The notes: generated by a model from the letters alone, not told the origin. Positions 1 through 7,033 are shown, counted from the stretch's first letter. The stretch is DNA of 7,239 bases from Algoriphagus sp. (GCA_023255285.1 JALRIY010000113.1:1-7239), one strand, 5' to 3'. A program made the numbers and translations.

Positions 1-268
1 GGGTGTAAGTGTTGCCCAGGGAAAGCATTCGGTATTCGTGGGGAACAGTCTGAAATTCCTTAGTGATGGTTCCTCCTACACGCTGGCTTGGGCTATCGGA
101 TCGAAGTAGGTCAGGAAAGGATTGTTCCAAGCGAATTAATTCTTCCAATAGCTGATCAAAATCATAATCAGTTATCTCTGTACGACTTTCTTGGTAGTAC
201 AGCTGGTTGTGGTAATTCAGTTGCTTGGTAAGTTCTTGGATTCGTTGAGCGGCTTCAGCGTGGGTCAT
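1..268 (-). CDS. ligA: NAD+-dependent DNA ligase LigA, N-terminal part (runs off the window)
   Basis: The minus strand reads from an ATG at 268-266 through 89 intact codons to the window edge. The product is the start of bacterial NAD+-dependent DNA ligase, which seals nicks in replication and repair using NAD+ as the AMP donor. The recognisable parts are the N-terminal domain Ia that binds the NMN half of NAD+ (around residues 10-50, with HNQLYYQES followed by ITDYDFDQLLEELIRLE) and the junction into the adenylation domain (FPDLLRSDSPSQRVGG, then a conserved MLSLGNTY near residues 80-88). The adenylated lysine of the KxDG motif lies just beyond the window and cannot be checked. The start fits the family's usual N-terminus, although no good Shine-Dalgarno lies upstream, which is common in Bacteroidetes. 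The gene is divergent from metG. Only the first eighth or so of a roughly 670-residue protein is visible. Confidence 0.95.
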   Translation of the reverse strand, partial: MTHAEAAQRIQELTKQLNYHNQLYYQESRTEITDYDFDQLLEELIRLEQSFPDLLRSDSPSQRVGGTITKEFQTVPHEYRMLSLGNTYT

Positions 269-285
269 TGAAGAGTGGAAATTTC

Positions 286-310
286 TGGGTAAAAATAAGT
301 GAATTACCCA
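286..310. repeat. Perfect 7-bp dyad TGGGTAA / TTACCCA between ligA and metG
   Basis: The half-sites TGGGTAA (286-292) and TTACCCA (304-310) are perfect inverted copies separated by 11 bp, centred about 30 bp upstream of the ligA start codon. The same heptamer occurs twice more in this gap, at 376-382 (forward) and 484-490 (inverted). The dyad could be an operator, or a hairpin in the ligA leader. No protein or RNA family is recognised. The symmetry is read directly from the sequence; any function is inference. Confidence 0.45.
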
Positions 311-433
311 AAAAATCGTGTTGGAATGTGGGATTTATCCAGCTCAATTTTTGTTACAAACTTTAGCAGGTCAGTTGGGTAAAACAAGGGCATTTTATCC
401 AAGGAAAGCGTTTCTGCCTTCCTGCTAATTTTC

Positions 434-441
434 TATCTTTG
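434..441 (+). promoter_or_regulatory. Probable metG promoter, Bacteroidetes -7 element TATCTTTG
   Basis: TATCTTTG matches the Bacteroidetes sigma-A -7 consensus TAnnTTTG exactly. It lies 54 bp before the metG start codon, which would give a leader of roughly 45-50 nt. No clear -33 TTG is found at the expected distance (only TTTC near 411-414), so the assignment rests on the -7 match and the position. The predicted leader contains a run of eight T (468-475), a TAGGAG Shine-Dalgarno-like stretch (475-480) placed rather far from the ATG at 496, and one copy of the TTACCCA heptamer (484-490). Confidence 0.5.
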
Positions 442-495
442 AGGTCTCGTTTCAAGAAAGACATTTGTTTTTTTTAGGAGCGATTACCCACTTCC

Positions 496-2556
496 ATGAG
501 CAAAGCAAAATTTAAACGTTATACCGTCACCTCGGCACTTCCCTATGCCAATGGTCCACTTCATATTGGTCATTTGGCTGGATGTTATATTCCTGCAGAC
601 AGTTATGTGCGCTACCTCCGTTCGAGAGGTAGAGAGGTAGCTTTTATCTGCGGCTCAGATGAGCATGGGGTAGCTATTACGATTAAAGCAGCCAAAGAAG
701 GGAAGACACCTCAGCAAGTGGTAGACCAGTACCACGAGCTAATGAAGTCAAGTTTTCGTGAATTTGGGATAAGTTTTGATCATTATTCGCGGACTTCTGC
801 AGAAATTCACCACGAAACTGCTCAAGAATTTTTTACAGACTTGAACCAAAAGGGGGAGTTTTTAGAGCAAACTACTGCACAGTACTACGACGAGGAGGCA
901 AAACAATTTCTTGCTGACCGCTACATTGAAGGAACCTGTCCAAAGTGTGGCAATGAACATGCGTATGGGGATCAATGTGAGAAGTGTGGAACCTCGCTTA
1001 GTCCTACTGACTTGATTCATCCCAAGTCAAAGTTGAGTGGTCGTACCCCGGTATTGAATGAAACCACCCATTGGTTTTTGGATTTGGCGCGCTACCAGGA
1101 GTTTTTAAGAAATTGGATTTTAGTGGAGCATGCCGAAGATTGGAAAAACAATGTGCTGGGACAGTGTCGCTCCTGGTTAGAGGCAGGTGATGGGCTTCAG
1201 GCCCGGTCTATGACCCGTGATTTGGATTGGGGAATCCCTGTTCCTTTAGATGGTGCACAGGGAAAGGTGCTCTATGTGTGGTTTGATGCTCCTATTGGCT
1301 ACATTTCTTCAACCAAGGAATGGGCAAAGGAAAAAGGAATTGACTGGGAGCCTTACTGGAAAGATCAAGATACCAAATTGGTACATTTCATTGGTAAGGA
1401 TAATATTGTATTTCACTGTATTATTTTTCCTGCCATTTTAAAAACTCACGGGGGTTATATTTTGCCAGATAATGTGCCTGCCAATGAATTTTTAAATTTG
1501 GAGGGAGATAAAATTTCCACTTCTCGTAATTGGGCGGTATGGTTGCACGAGTATTTAAAAGAGTTTCCTGGCCAACAAGATGTGCTTCGCTATGTCCTCA
1601 CTGCAAATGCTCCAGAAACCAAAGACAATGATTTTACCTGGAAGGATTTTCAACAAAGAACTAATTCAGAGTTGGTGGCAATCTATGGCAATTTTGTAAA
1701 TCGAGCAGTGGTGCTAACCCAAAAATTTTTCGGGGGAAAAGTTCCTGTTCGTGGGGAATTGCGAGGAATAGACCAAGATTTACTTTCCGAATTGGAAGCA
1801 TTTCCAGAAAAAATTGCATCCTCTATCGAGCGGTATCGCTTTAGAGAAGCGCAGGGTTTAGTGATGGATTTGGCGCGAATGGGAAATAAATATTTGGCGG
1901 ACACGGAGCCCTGGAAGGAAATCAAAAATGATCCTATTCGGACGCAAACAATTCTTAATATTGCATTAAATGTGGCGGCAAATTTGGCGATCCTTTCAGA
2001 GCCTTTTTTACCTTTTACTGCCCAAAAATTATTTCAAACTTTTGGGATGACTGCAACTACCTGGTCGGATGCTGGAAATGGAAATTTGATTTCAGCAAAT
2101 GAGTCTTTAGGGCAAATTGGACTTCTATTTGAGAAAATTGAAGATGAGGTAGTGACCCAACAAATTCAAAAACTTGAAACTGCAAAAAAGATGAATGAAG
2201 CTACTGAACTCCCTGTTCCAGCGATGAAGGAACTGATCACATACGATGATTTTGCAAAGCTAGACCTACGTGTGGTCACTGTGTTAGAGGCAGAAGCGAT
2301 GCCCAAGTCCAAGAAACTTTTGAAGTTGAAGGTAGATACTGGTCTAGGCCACCGTACGGTATTGAGTGGGGTTGCAGAGCATTTTGATCCTGAGTTTTTG
2401 ATTGGCAAGCAAGTGACCCTGCTGCTCAATTTGGCTCCTCGAAAAATGATGGGGATTGATAGCGAAGGGATGATTTTGATGGCGTCGGATAAAGATGGTA
2501 AACTCAAATTGCTACAGCCGCACGAGGGGACTTCTCCCGGATCGGTGATTTCTTAA
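496..2556 (+). CDS. metG: Methionyl-tRNA synthetase with C-terminal tRNA-binding domain
   Basis: This cytosolic class I aminoacyl-tRNA synthetase charges tRNA-Met with methionine for initiation and elongation. The Rossmann catalytic domain begins with PYANGPLHIGH (HIGH at residues 23-26) and contains the GSDEHG motif. A zinc knuckle in the connective insertion has four cysteines (C148, C151, C161, C164) spaced as in the E. coli enzyme. RDLDWGIPVP and the KMSKS-equivalent KISTS (339-343) follow; KISTS lacks the second lysine, which I believe is usual in this lineage. The helical anticodon-binding domain carries the N-x8-W signature (N464, W473). Residues about 580-686 form an OB-fold tRNA-binding domain of the Trbp111/EMAPII type, with LDLRVVTV and LAPRKMMGIDSEGM. 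At 686 residues the protein is full length. The start just before KRYTVTSALPYANGPLH fits the family. The last 4 bp overlap the convergent lipoprotein gene. Confidence 0.97.
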   Translation: MSKAKFKRYTVTSALPYANGPLHIGHLAGCYIPADSYVRYLRSRGREVAFICGSDEHGVAITIKAAKEGKTPQQVVDQYHELMKSSFREFGISFDHYSRTSAEIHHETAQEFFTDLNQKGEFLEQTTAQYYDEEAKQFLADRYIEGTCPKCGNEHAYGDQCEKCGTSLSPTDLIHPKSKLSGRTPVLNETTHWFLDLARYQEFLRNWILVEHAEDWKNNVLGQCRSWLEAGDGLQARSMTRDLDWGIPVPLDGAQGKVLYVWFDAPIGYISSTKEWAKEKGIDWEPYWKDQDTKLVHFIGKDNIVFHCIIFPAILKTHGGYILPDNVPANEFLNLEGDKISTSRNWAVWLHEYLKEFPGQQDVLRYVLTANAPETKDNDFTWKDFQQRTNSELVAIYGNFVNRAVVLTQKFFGGKVPVRGELRGIDQDLLSELEAFPEKIASSIERYRFREAQGLVMDLARMGNKYLADTEPWKEIKNDPIRTQTILNIALNVAANLAILSEPFLPFTAQKLFQTFGMTATTWSDAGNGNLISANESLGQIGLLFEKIEDEVVTQQIQKLETAKKMNEATELPVPAMKELITYDDFAKLDLRVVTVLEAEAMPKSKKLLKLKVDTGLGHRTVLSGVAEHFDPEFLIGKQVTLLLNLAPRKMMGIDSEGMILMASDKDGKLKLLQPHEGTSPGSVIS

Positions 2557-3326
2557 TTTGATTTTACCCCTTGCTTGGGCATTTTAAATAAACTACTCTC
2601 TAATTCTTCTTCCAGCACATATACATCTGTAAAGCTAGATTGATATCTGATTCGGGTGGTTGAGTCATTATCGAGTAGGTAGCCTGTTATGACTCTAGGG
2701 AAAATCATTCCGTCTACATTTCGGTAATCTTCGTATTTAAGGGCTTCCTGAACTTGGTTTCCCTTGTCAAAGAAGGTCACTGCAAAAAGGATCCAAGCTA
2801 CTTGTCCTGTGGTGGGATCGATCAATAATTCATAGCGGTTGGAAGGTCCTAATAGTTTTCCGTCTTTCAATTTTGCTTCAAAGGTGCTATAGCTCACTCC
2901 ATTGAGTATCCGATTGTCTAGAGGAGTAATGGTAATTAAGGTATCTGTAAGTGAGAACGGGATACTTAGAAAAGTGGAATACAGGTTATGGTAGAAGCGT
3001 ACCGACGTTCCAGGAAAAGCTTGACGACTAGGACTTACCCATACCTGATCTCCGTCATTTCCGGCTTGAAAAAGGTCTGCATCTATTCGCACTTTTCCAT
3101 CTATTAAGCTTAGGTAATGATTTTCCCATTCCAAGGTGGTTTCATGAACCATAGCAAATGAAAATGATTTGGCAGCAACCCACTTCTCCCAATCTCCATG
3201 AGCGGCTAAGATTTTCTTGAAGTGTTCTGGCTGAGAAAGCCTAGGGTCTGGCTCTTGTGGGGCTTTGGAACAAGCAAGACAAAATACAAGTAGAGCAGCA
3301 GTAAACAACGTTCTTAAAGTGGGCAT
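2553..3326 (-). CDS. Putative lipoprotein, DUF6503-like, function unknown
   Basis: The 257-residue product starts with a short signal peptide (MPTLRTLFTAALLVFCLAC) ending at a probable lipidated cysteine, C19; the lipobox CLAC is slightly unusual at -3. It is therefore predicted to be exported and membrane-anchored. The mature part begins with a linker rich in Pro, Glu and Asp, then an AHGDWEKW segment (about residues 42-49), a stretch of alternating beta-like segments, YHNLYSTFLSIPFSL near the middle, and GMIFPRVITGY near the end. This layout resembles the Bacteroidetes family I know as DUF6503, whose members look like LolA/LppX-type beta half-barrels that may bind a lipid or other hydrophobic ligand. 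That fold is inference. The gene stands alone, convergent with metG (4-bp overlap at the stop codons) and divergent from the PepSY gene. No exact TAnnTTTG was found upstream of its start. Confidence 0.8.
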   Translation of the reverse strand: MPTLRTLFTAALLVFCLACSKAPQEPDPRLSQPEHFKKILAAHGDWEKWVAAKSFSFAMVHETTLEWENHYLSLIDGKVRIDADLFQAGNDGDQVWVSPSRQAFPGTSVRFYHNLYSTFLSIPFSLTDTLITITPLDNRILNGVSYSTFEAKLKDGKLLGPSNRYELLIDPTTGQVAWILFAVTFFDKGNQVQEALKYEDYRNVDGMIFPRVITGYLLDNDSTTRIRYQSSFTDVYVLEEELESSLFKMPKQGVKSN

Positions 3327-3500
3327 GGGACTGAATTTTTTCTAAATATAAGGATTCAAAAAATCCATTCACTCATGATGCCAATTTTCAGTCTTTCTGA
3401 TTATCCGCAGTAGTGCAAAAACTGATTCTAAGGTACTGGTAAGGTTGCTGATAATAAAACAAGCTCTTACTGAAGAGGGGCTAAAAAAAGACAGGGTGTT

Positions 3501-3532
3501 TTTGAAGATTTAAGAAATACTATTTAGATTTG
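3501..3532 (+). promoter_or_regulatory. Bacteroidetes-type promoter of the PepSY-TM gene (TTTG, 20 bp, TAGATTTG)
   Basis: A -33 element TTTG (3501-3504) and an exact -7 element TAGATTTG (3525-3532) are separated by 20 bp, within the spacing reported for Bacteroidetes sigma-A promoters. Transcription would start near 3538, leaving a leader of only about 15-20 nt before the ATG at 3555, with a small AAGG (3547-3550) as ribosome-binding signal. This is the best promoter in the window. Upstream (3327-3500) I see only a short hairpin at 3464-3477 (CTCTT, loop ACTG, AAGAG). Confidence 0.65.
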
Positions 3533-3554
3533 TTCCAAATAAAAATAAGGTCTT

Positions 3555-4775
3555 ATGTGGAAGCCTATCCGCCAATTTCTGAATGACATTCACCTGTATG
3601 CGGGTTTGGCCTGTGGTTTGATTGTAATCGCTGTTTGTTTAAGTGGGACCATTTATGTCTACAACACCGAAATCCGTGAATTTTTTGATTCTGAGCGGTA
3701 TTTTGTGCAAAAGGAGGGCGATGCCATTCCTTTGGATGAACTTAGATCTTCTTTAGAAACTCAATACAGAAGTCAGGTAGTTGGCTTCCAAGTTTTCGGA
3801 GAGGAGGGGAGAACTCATCAATTTTCTCTCAAGAAACCTGGGGAGGAGAAGTCGATCACCTATTTTGTCAATCCGTACTCTGGGGAAGTTCTCGCAGATA
3901 ATATCCAAAAGACAACTGCTGAGACGTTTATGGGATACCTATTTTCGATGCACCGGTGGTTGCTTTTGGATAAAATTGAAACTCCCTTACTTGAATCCAT
4001 GTCCAACTTGGAGTTGGGGCGACTCATCAATGGGATAGCTACCAGTTTATTTTTGGTTGGCGTCTTAACAGGGATTTTTTTATGGTTTCCAAAAAAAGCT
4101 AAAAACTGGAAGCAAGGGTTGAAGGTCAAATGGGATGGGAATTGGAAACGTATCAATCATGACCTACACAATACCCTAGCCTTTTATTCGCTCATTGCCC
4201 TGTTTATTATGGCCGTGACGGGACCTTTCTGGTCCTTTGGCTGGTACAAATCGGGTTGGCAAAAAACTTGGGACACCTACCAAGCTCCCAAGGTAGAATC
4301 CAAGGAGAACACTGCGGTTGCGTCTACTAAAGATGCCGTACTCCCTCATGATACCAATTCTCAGGTTGCTGCTCCTGTTGTTTCCCTAGAAAAATTACTT
4401 TACTTGGCCTATCAGCAACTTCCTTACGAGGGAAATGTGCGTATTACTTTGCCTGAGGATCTCCACGGAGACATTGGGGTCAGTAAATCTCGCACCGGTT
4501 TTTTTGCCAGAGCTGGTGCAGATCAATTAAAGATGGTTCCAGCAACCCTTGAAGTTAAAGAAACCCTGCTTTTTGGGGACTTACCTCTTCGTCAGCAAAT
4601 TGGCAGATCCGTAAAGGCACTACATACGGGTGAGATTTTTGGTCAATTCACCAAATTTTTATGGCTTATAGCTTGTGCTGTAGCTACTTCCCTCCCCATT
4701 ACAGGTACGCTGATTTGGTGGAATAAACGAGGTAAAAAGGGACAAAAAAAGCGTAAGGCAGTTCCAGTTGCTTAG
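3555..4775 (+). CDS. PepSY-associated transmembrane protein (FoxB/PiuB-like), putative heme-dependent reductase
   Basis: This 406-residue inner-membrane protein belongs to the PepSY_TM family. Four hydrophobic segments are visible: about 15-36 (AGLACGLIVIAVCLSGTIYVY), 155-178 (LINGIATSLFLVGVLTGIFLWF), 206-228 and 365-389 (ending TGTLIWW). Lys/Arg-rich stretches after TM2 (KKAKNWKQGLKVKW) and at the C-terminus (KRGKKGQKKRK) place both on the cytoplasmic side, leaving two periplasmic domains (about 37-154 and 229-364), the first PepSY-like. Conserved histidines lie at membrane edges: H13 (DIHLYAGL), H133 (MHRWLL), H202 and H205 (NHDLHN), H357 (LHTGEIFG). Members such as FoxB reduce ferric siderophores and bind heme. 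Here the downstream neighbours are a two-component system and a metal-efflux RND pump, so a role in metal or chelate redox chemistry is plausible but unproven. No TonB-dependent receptor precedes it, unlike many iron-uptake PepSY genes. Confidence 0.88.
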   Translation: MWKPIRQFLNDIHLYAGLACGLIVIAVCLSGTIYVYNTEIREFFDSERYFVQKEGDAIPLDELRSSLETQYRSQVVGFQVFGEEGRTHQFSLKKPGEEKSITYFVNPYSGEVLADNIQKTTAETFMGYLFSMHRWLLLDKIETPLLESMSNLELGRLINGIATSLFLVGVLTGIFLWFPKKAKNWKQGLKVKWDGNWKRINHDLHNTLAFYSLIALFIMAVTGPFWSFGWYKSGWQKTWDTYQAPKVESKENTAVASTKDAVLPHDTNSQVAAPVVSLEKLLYLAYQQLPYEGNVRITLPEDLHGDIGVSKSRTGFFARAGADQLKMVPATLEVKETLLFGDLPLRQQIGRSVKALHTGEIFGQFTKFLWLIACAVATSLPITGTLIWWNKRGKKGQKKRKAVPVA

Positions 4776-4791
4776 GGTTAGGGGAGCAACT
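4766..4791 (+). terminator. Hairpin over the PepSY-TM stop codon, possible terminator or attenuator
   Basis: AGTTGCT (4766-4772) and AGCAACT (4785-4791) form a perfect 7-bp stem around a 12-nt loop that begins with the TAG stop codon (4773-4775). No T-run follows, so it is not a textbook intrinsic terminator. It could act as a weak terminator, an mRNA 3'-end stabiliser, or a processing site that lowers read-through into the response regulator gene. The structure is seen; the role is inference. Confidence 0.35.
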
Positions 4792-4918
4792 AAAGTATGC
4801 CTCTTTGTTATTCCATTCGCAGGTAAATGAAGTAAGAAAAGGGTAAGCTAACTTTTGTATTCGCTAATTTTTTGGTTGCTTTTCGTGGATTTTCAAAAAA
4901 TTAAGGAAAATTTACGCC

Positions 4919-5587
4919 ATGAGAATTCTTGTAGTAGAAGATGAGCAAGGTATTTCCAGTTTCCTAAAACAAGGATTGGAGGAAGAATCCTTTGCGGTAG
5001 ATGTAGCAGACAATGGTAAGTTGGGATTAGAACTTGCCCTCTCTGGAAATTATGACCTACTCTTACTCGATTGGATGGTACCGGGCATGAGCGGGATTGA
5101 ACTCACGAGACTGTTTCGCAAGGAATTTCCCACTACCCCAATTATTTTTTTGACAGCTAAGGATACTGTAGATGAAACTGTTTTTGGCTTGCAGAGTGGG
5201 GCCAATGACTACATCAAAAAGCCCTTTCATTTTGAAGAACTCTTGGTGCGAATTCGAGTTCAAATGCGTAATTCTGTGCAATCTGAGGAAAAACTGACCC
5301 TTGGTCCGATTGTATTGGAACCTGAAAAGCATTTGGTTTATTTAAATGGGGAAGAGGTTCCACTTACACAAAAAGAGTTTGCCCTGCTGGAATACTTAGT
5401 TCGCAATAAAAACAAGGTTTGTAGAAGGACTCGAATTATTGAAAGCGTATGGGACATTCATTTTGATTACAATACGGGTATTATTGATGTATTTATCAAT
5501 TCTCTCCGCAAAAAACTACAATTGAATAAAGAAGAAGATTTTATCCAAACCATCCGTGGAGTAGGCTACATGGCTAAAGATCGATGA
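4919..5587 (+). CDS. OmpR/PhoB-family response regulator, likely metal-responsive (CusR/CzcR-like)
   Basis: This 222-residue cytoplasmic DNA-binding regulator is the output half of the two-component system with the kinase encoded immediately downstream. The receiver domain (about 1-118) has the acidic pair E7/D8, phosphoacceptor D51 in LLLLDWMVPGMSG, the switch threonine T79 (FLTAKD) and K101 in YIKKPF. The winged-helix C-terminal effector domain (about 128-220) shows PLTQKEFALLEYL, VWDIHFDYNTGIIDVFI and the terminal IQTIRGVGYM. All residues needed for phosphorelay are present. An AAGGA (4903-4907) lies 11 nt before the ATG. The stop overlaps the kinase start as ATGA, implying translational coupling. 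The adjacent CusA/CzcA-type pump suggests control of metal efflux; the specific metal cannot be read from the sequence. The 143-bp gap upstream holds no exact TAnnTTTG; the nearest is TAACTTTTG (4849-4857), one base too long. Confidence 0.93.
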   Translation: MRILVVEDEQGISSFLKQGLEEESFAVDVADNGKLGLELALSGNYDLLLLDWMVPGMSGIELTRLFRKEFPTTPIIFLTAKDTVDETVFGLQSGANDYIKKPFHFEELLVRIRVQMRNSVQSEEKLTLGPIVLEPEKHLVYLNGEEVPLTQKEFALLEYLVRNKNKVCRRTRIIESVWDIHFDYNTGIIDVFINSLRKKLQLNKEEDFIQTIRGVGYMAKDR

Positions 5588-6996
5588 AAAGCTCCTACAA
5601 AGAGCGTATTGCCCGTAGGCTTACTTGGGTGACCGCATTCATCTTTTTTCTTGTCTTTCTTTTGATTTATTTCGTTGCCAACGTCACAGTTTTACAAAAT
5701 ATTGACCGAGAACTTCAACTTGAAATTGAAGAGCATCAGGGCGAATTCTTAATTGATGAGCAGGCGGTTCATTTTATGCACCAAGGAGAATGGGAGGAAA
5801 TGGAGCATGCTCAAATCCATTTGAATCCCATATTTATAGAGGTAGTCGATTTGGAAGGAAATTCCTTGGATCGTTCTCCTAACTTGGGCGAAAATCAGTT
5901 GGAATTTTCCTCCTCAAAATCCAAAAACCAAGAAGCATGGCTCACACTTGTGGGTGAATTGGAGGTTAGGCAGAGACAAGTGCCCTTATTCTCAAATGGA
6001 AAGCAGGAAGGCTATTTGTTATTGGCAAAATCCTTTGCCGACTCGCGCGAGTTATTGGATAATTTGAGTAGTGTACTTCTACTAATTTACCCATTGATTC
6101 TTGTCACCTTGTATTTGAGTATGCGTTATTTGGCAGGTAAAAGCATTGAACCCTTAGAAATTATCAGTCAAAAAACCAATCAAATTACCCAGCAAAACCT
6201 AAATGAGCGCATTCCTGATACCGGTTCTGAGGATGAGATTGGGCAATTGACACGGTCCATCAATAATTTGCTAGGGCGTCTCGAGCAGGCTTTGCAGCGT
6301 GAAAAACAATTCACATCAGATGCCTCCCATGAATTGCGTACTCCTTTAGCGGTGTTGAGAGGTACTTTAGAGGTATTAATTAGGAAGCCCCGCTCTGCAG
6401 AAGAGTATGAAACCAAAGTAAAAACTGCCCTGGTAAGCATTGATCGAATGAGTGCCATGATTGACCAGTTACTCGCTCTGGCACGGGTGGAAAATGGGGG
6501 GAACTTAGTGAAGGAAGAAGTGGAATTAATCACATTTTTGGAGGAATTGATAGAAACAGTTTCAATGGAAAAGGGTAGAAAAATCAACTTTTTATCCTTG
6601 GTAAGCTTACCTATTTACGTGCGGACCAATGAGAAGTCTTTGGAGATGATTTTACTTAATCTTCTAGAAAATGCTTGTAAATACACTGCCATGTCCGGTG
6701 AGGTGCTGCTTCGTGTTGGTAAAGGGACTACCGCATTTATTGAAGTAGTGGACACGGGTACTGGCATAGCTTCGGAACACTTAGAACAAATTTTTGATCC
6801 TTTTTATAGGGTTCAGGAAGCCTTGGATCTGGGTATACCAGGGACTGGATTGGGTTTGGCTATAGTAAAAAAAATAGCCCAAGAGTCATCCCTTAAGTTG
6901 ACTGTAAATAGTGAAAAGGGAAAAGGAAGTACCTTTCGTTTGGAATTTGAGGAGACTTCTTTAGGAAAAATTAAGAAAGAACTAAGTCAGTTCTAA
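5584..6996 (+). CDS. Sensor histidine kinase with HAMP domain, partner of the upstream regulator (CusS/CzcS-like)
   Basis: The 470-residue inner-membrane kinase should autophosphorylate on histidine and pass phosphate to the response regulator it overlaps by 4 bp. TM1 is at about 14-36 and TM2 at about 163-183. Between them lies a periplasmic sensor domain of roughly 125 residues. A HAMP linker follows (about 184-237, containing IEPLEIISQ and EDEIGQLTRSINNLL). The H-box FTSDASHELRTPL puts the phosphorylated histidine at H249. The ATPase domain has an N-box (LLNLLENACKYT, N359 and N363), a G1 box (DTGTGI, from D390), an F-box-like FDPFYRV and a G2 box (GTGLGLA, from G420), so the enzyme looks fully active. 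The sensor domain carries a His/Met/Glu-rich stretch (H51, H63, M65, H66, M73, H75, H79) that might bind metal. The efflux pump gene begins 37 bp downstream and is probably co-transcribed. Confidence 0.95.
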   Translation: MKSSYKERIARRLTWVTAFIFFLVFLLIYFVANVTVLQNIDRELQLEIEEHQGEFLIDEQAVHFMHQGEWEEMEHAQIHLNPIFIEVVDLEGNSLDRSPNLGENQLEFSSSKSKNQEAWLTLVGELEVRQRQVPLFSNGKQEGYLLLAKSFADSRELLDNLSSVLLLIYPLILVTLYLSMRYLAGKSIEPLEIISQKTNQITQQNLNERIPDTGSEDEIGQLTRSINNLLGRLEQALQREKQFTSDASHELRTPLAVLRGTLEVLIRKPRSAEEYETKVKTALVSIDRMSAMIDQLLALARVENGGNLVKEEVELITFLEELIETVSMEKGRKINFLSLVSLPIYVRTNEKSLEMILLNLLENACKYTAMSGEVLLRVGKGTTAFIEVVDTGTGIASEHLEQIFDPFYRVQEALDLGIPGTGLGLAIVKKIAQESSLKLTVNSEKGKGSTFRLEFEETSLGKIKKELSQF

Positions 6997-7033
6997 GGCT
7001 TTGACTTCAATTTTGTGAATTATCCCAGTACTT

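Noticed and set aside
2166..2507. Open frame of 113 codons on the minus strand inside metG
   Set aside because: It is antisense to the conserved tRNA-binding domain, has a serine-rich low-information translation typical of a shadow frame, and shows no supporting signals.
3352..3366. Short inverted repeat GGATT-N5-AATCC upstream of the lipoprotein gene
   Set aside because: A 5-bp AT-rich stem is expected by chance and is not placed as a terminator or a recognisable operator.
3464..3477. Hairpin CTCTT-ACTG-AAGAG upstream of the PepSY-TM promoter
   Set aside because: The stem is only 5 bp with no T-tract downstream on either strand; too weak to call a terminator and no known operator matches.
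4771..4784. Telomere-like TTAGGG repeated twice, G-rich, after the PepSY-TM gene
   Set aside because: Only two units in the loop of the stop-codon hairpin; too few G-runs for a quadruplex, and the first unit contains the stop codon. Coincidence is the simplest reading.
4849..4857. TAACTTTTG as promoter of the response regulator
   Set aside because: The spacing inside the element is one base longer than TAnnTTTG and no convincing -33 TTTG is found about 20 bp upstream, so it is not listed as a promoter.
6180..6587. Open frame of 135 codons on the minus strand inside the histidine kinase gene
   Set aside because: It lies wholly antisense to the well-conserved HAMP, H-box and linker region; its translation shows no recognisable domain and it has no promoter or ribosome-binding support.
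6997..7033. Terminator or promoter in the gap between the kinase and RND genes
   Set aside because: The 37 bp contain only a weak TTCA-N5-TGAA symmetry and no TAnnTTTG; co-transcription is more likely.
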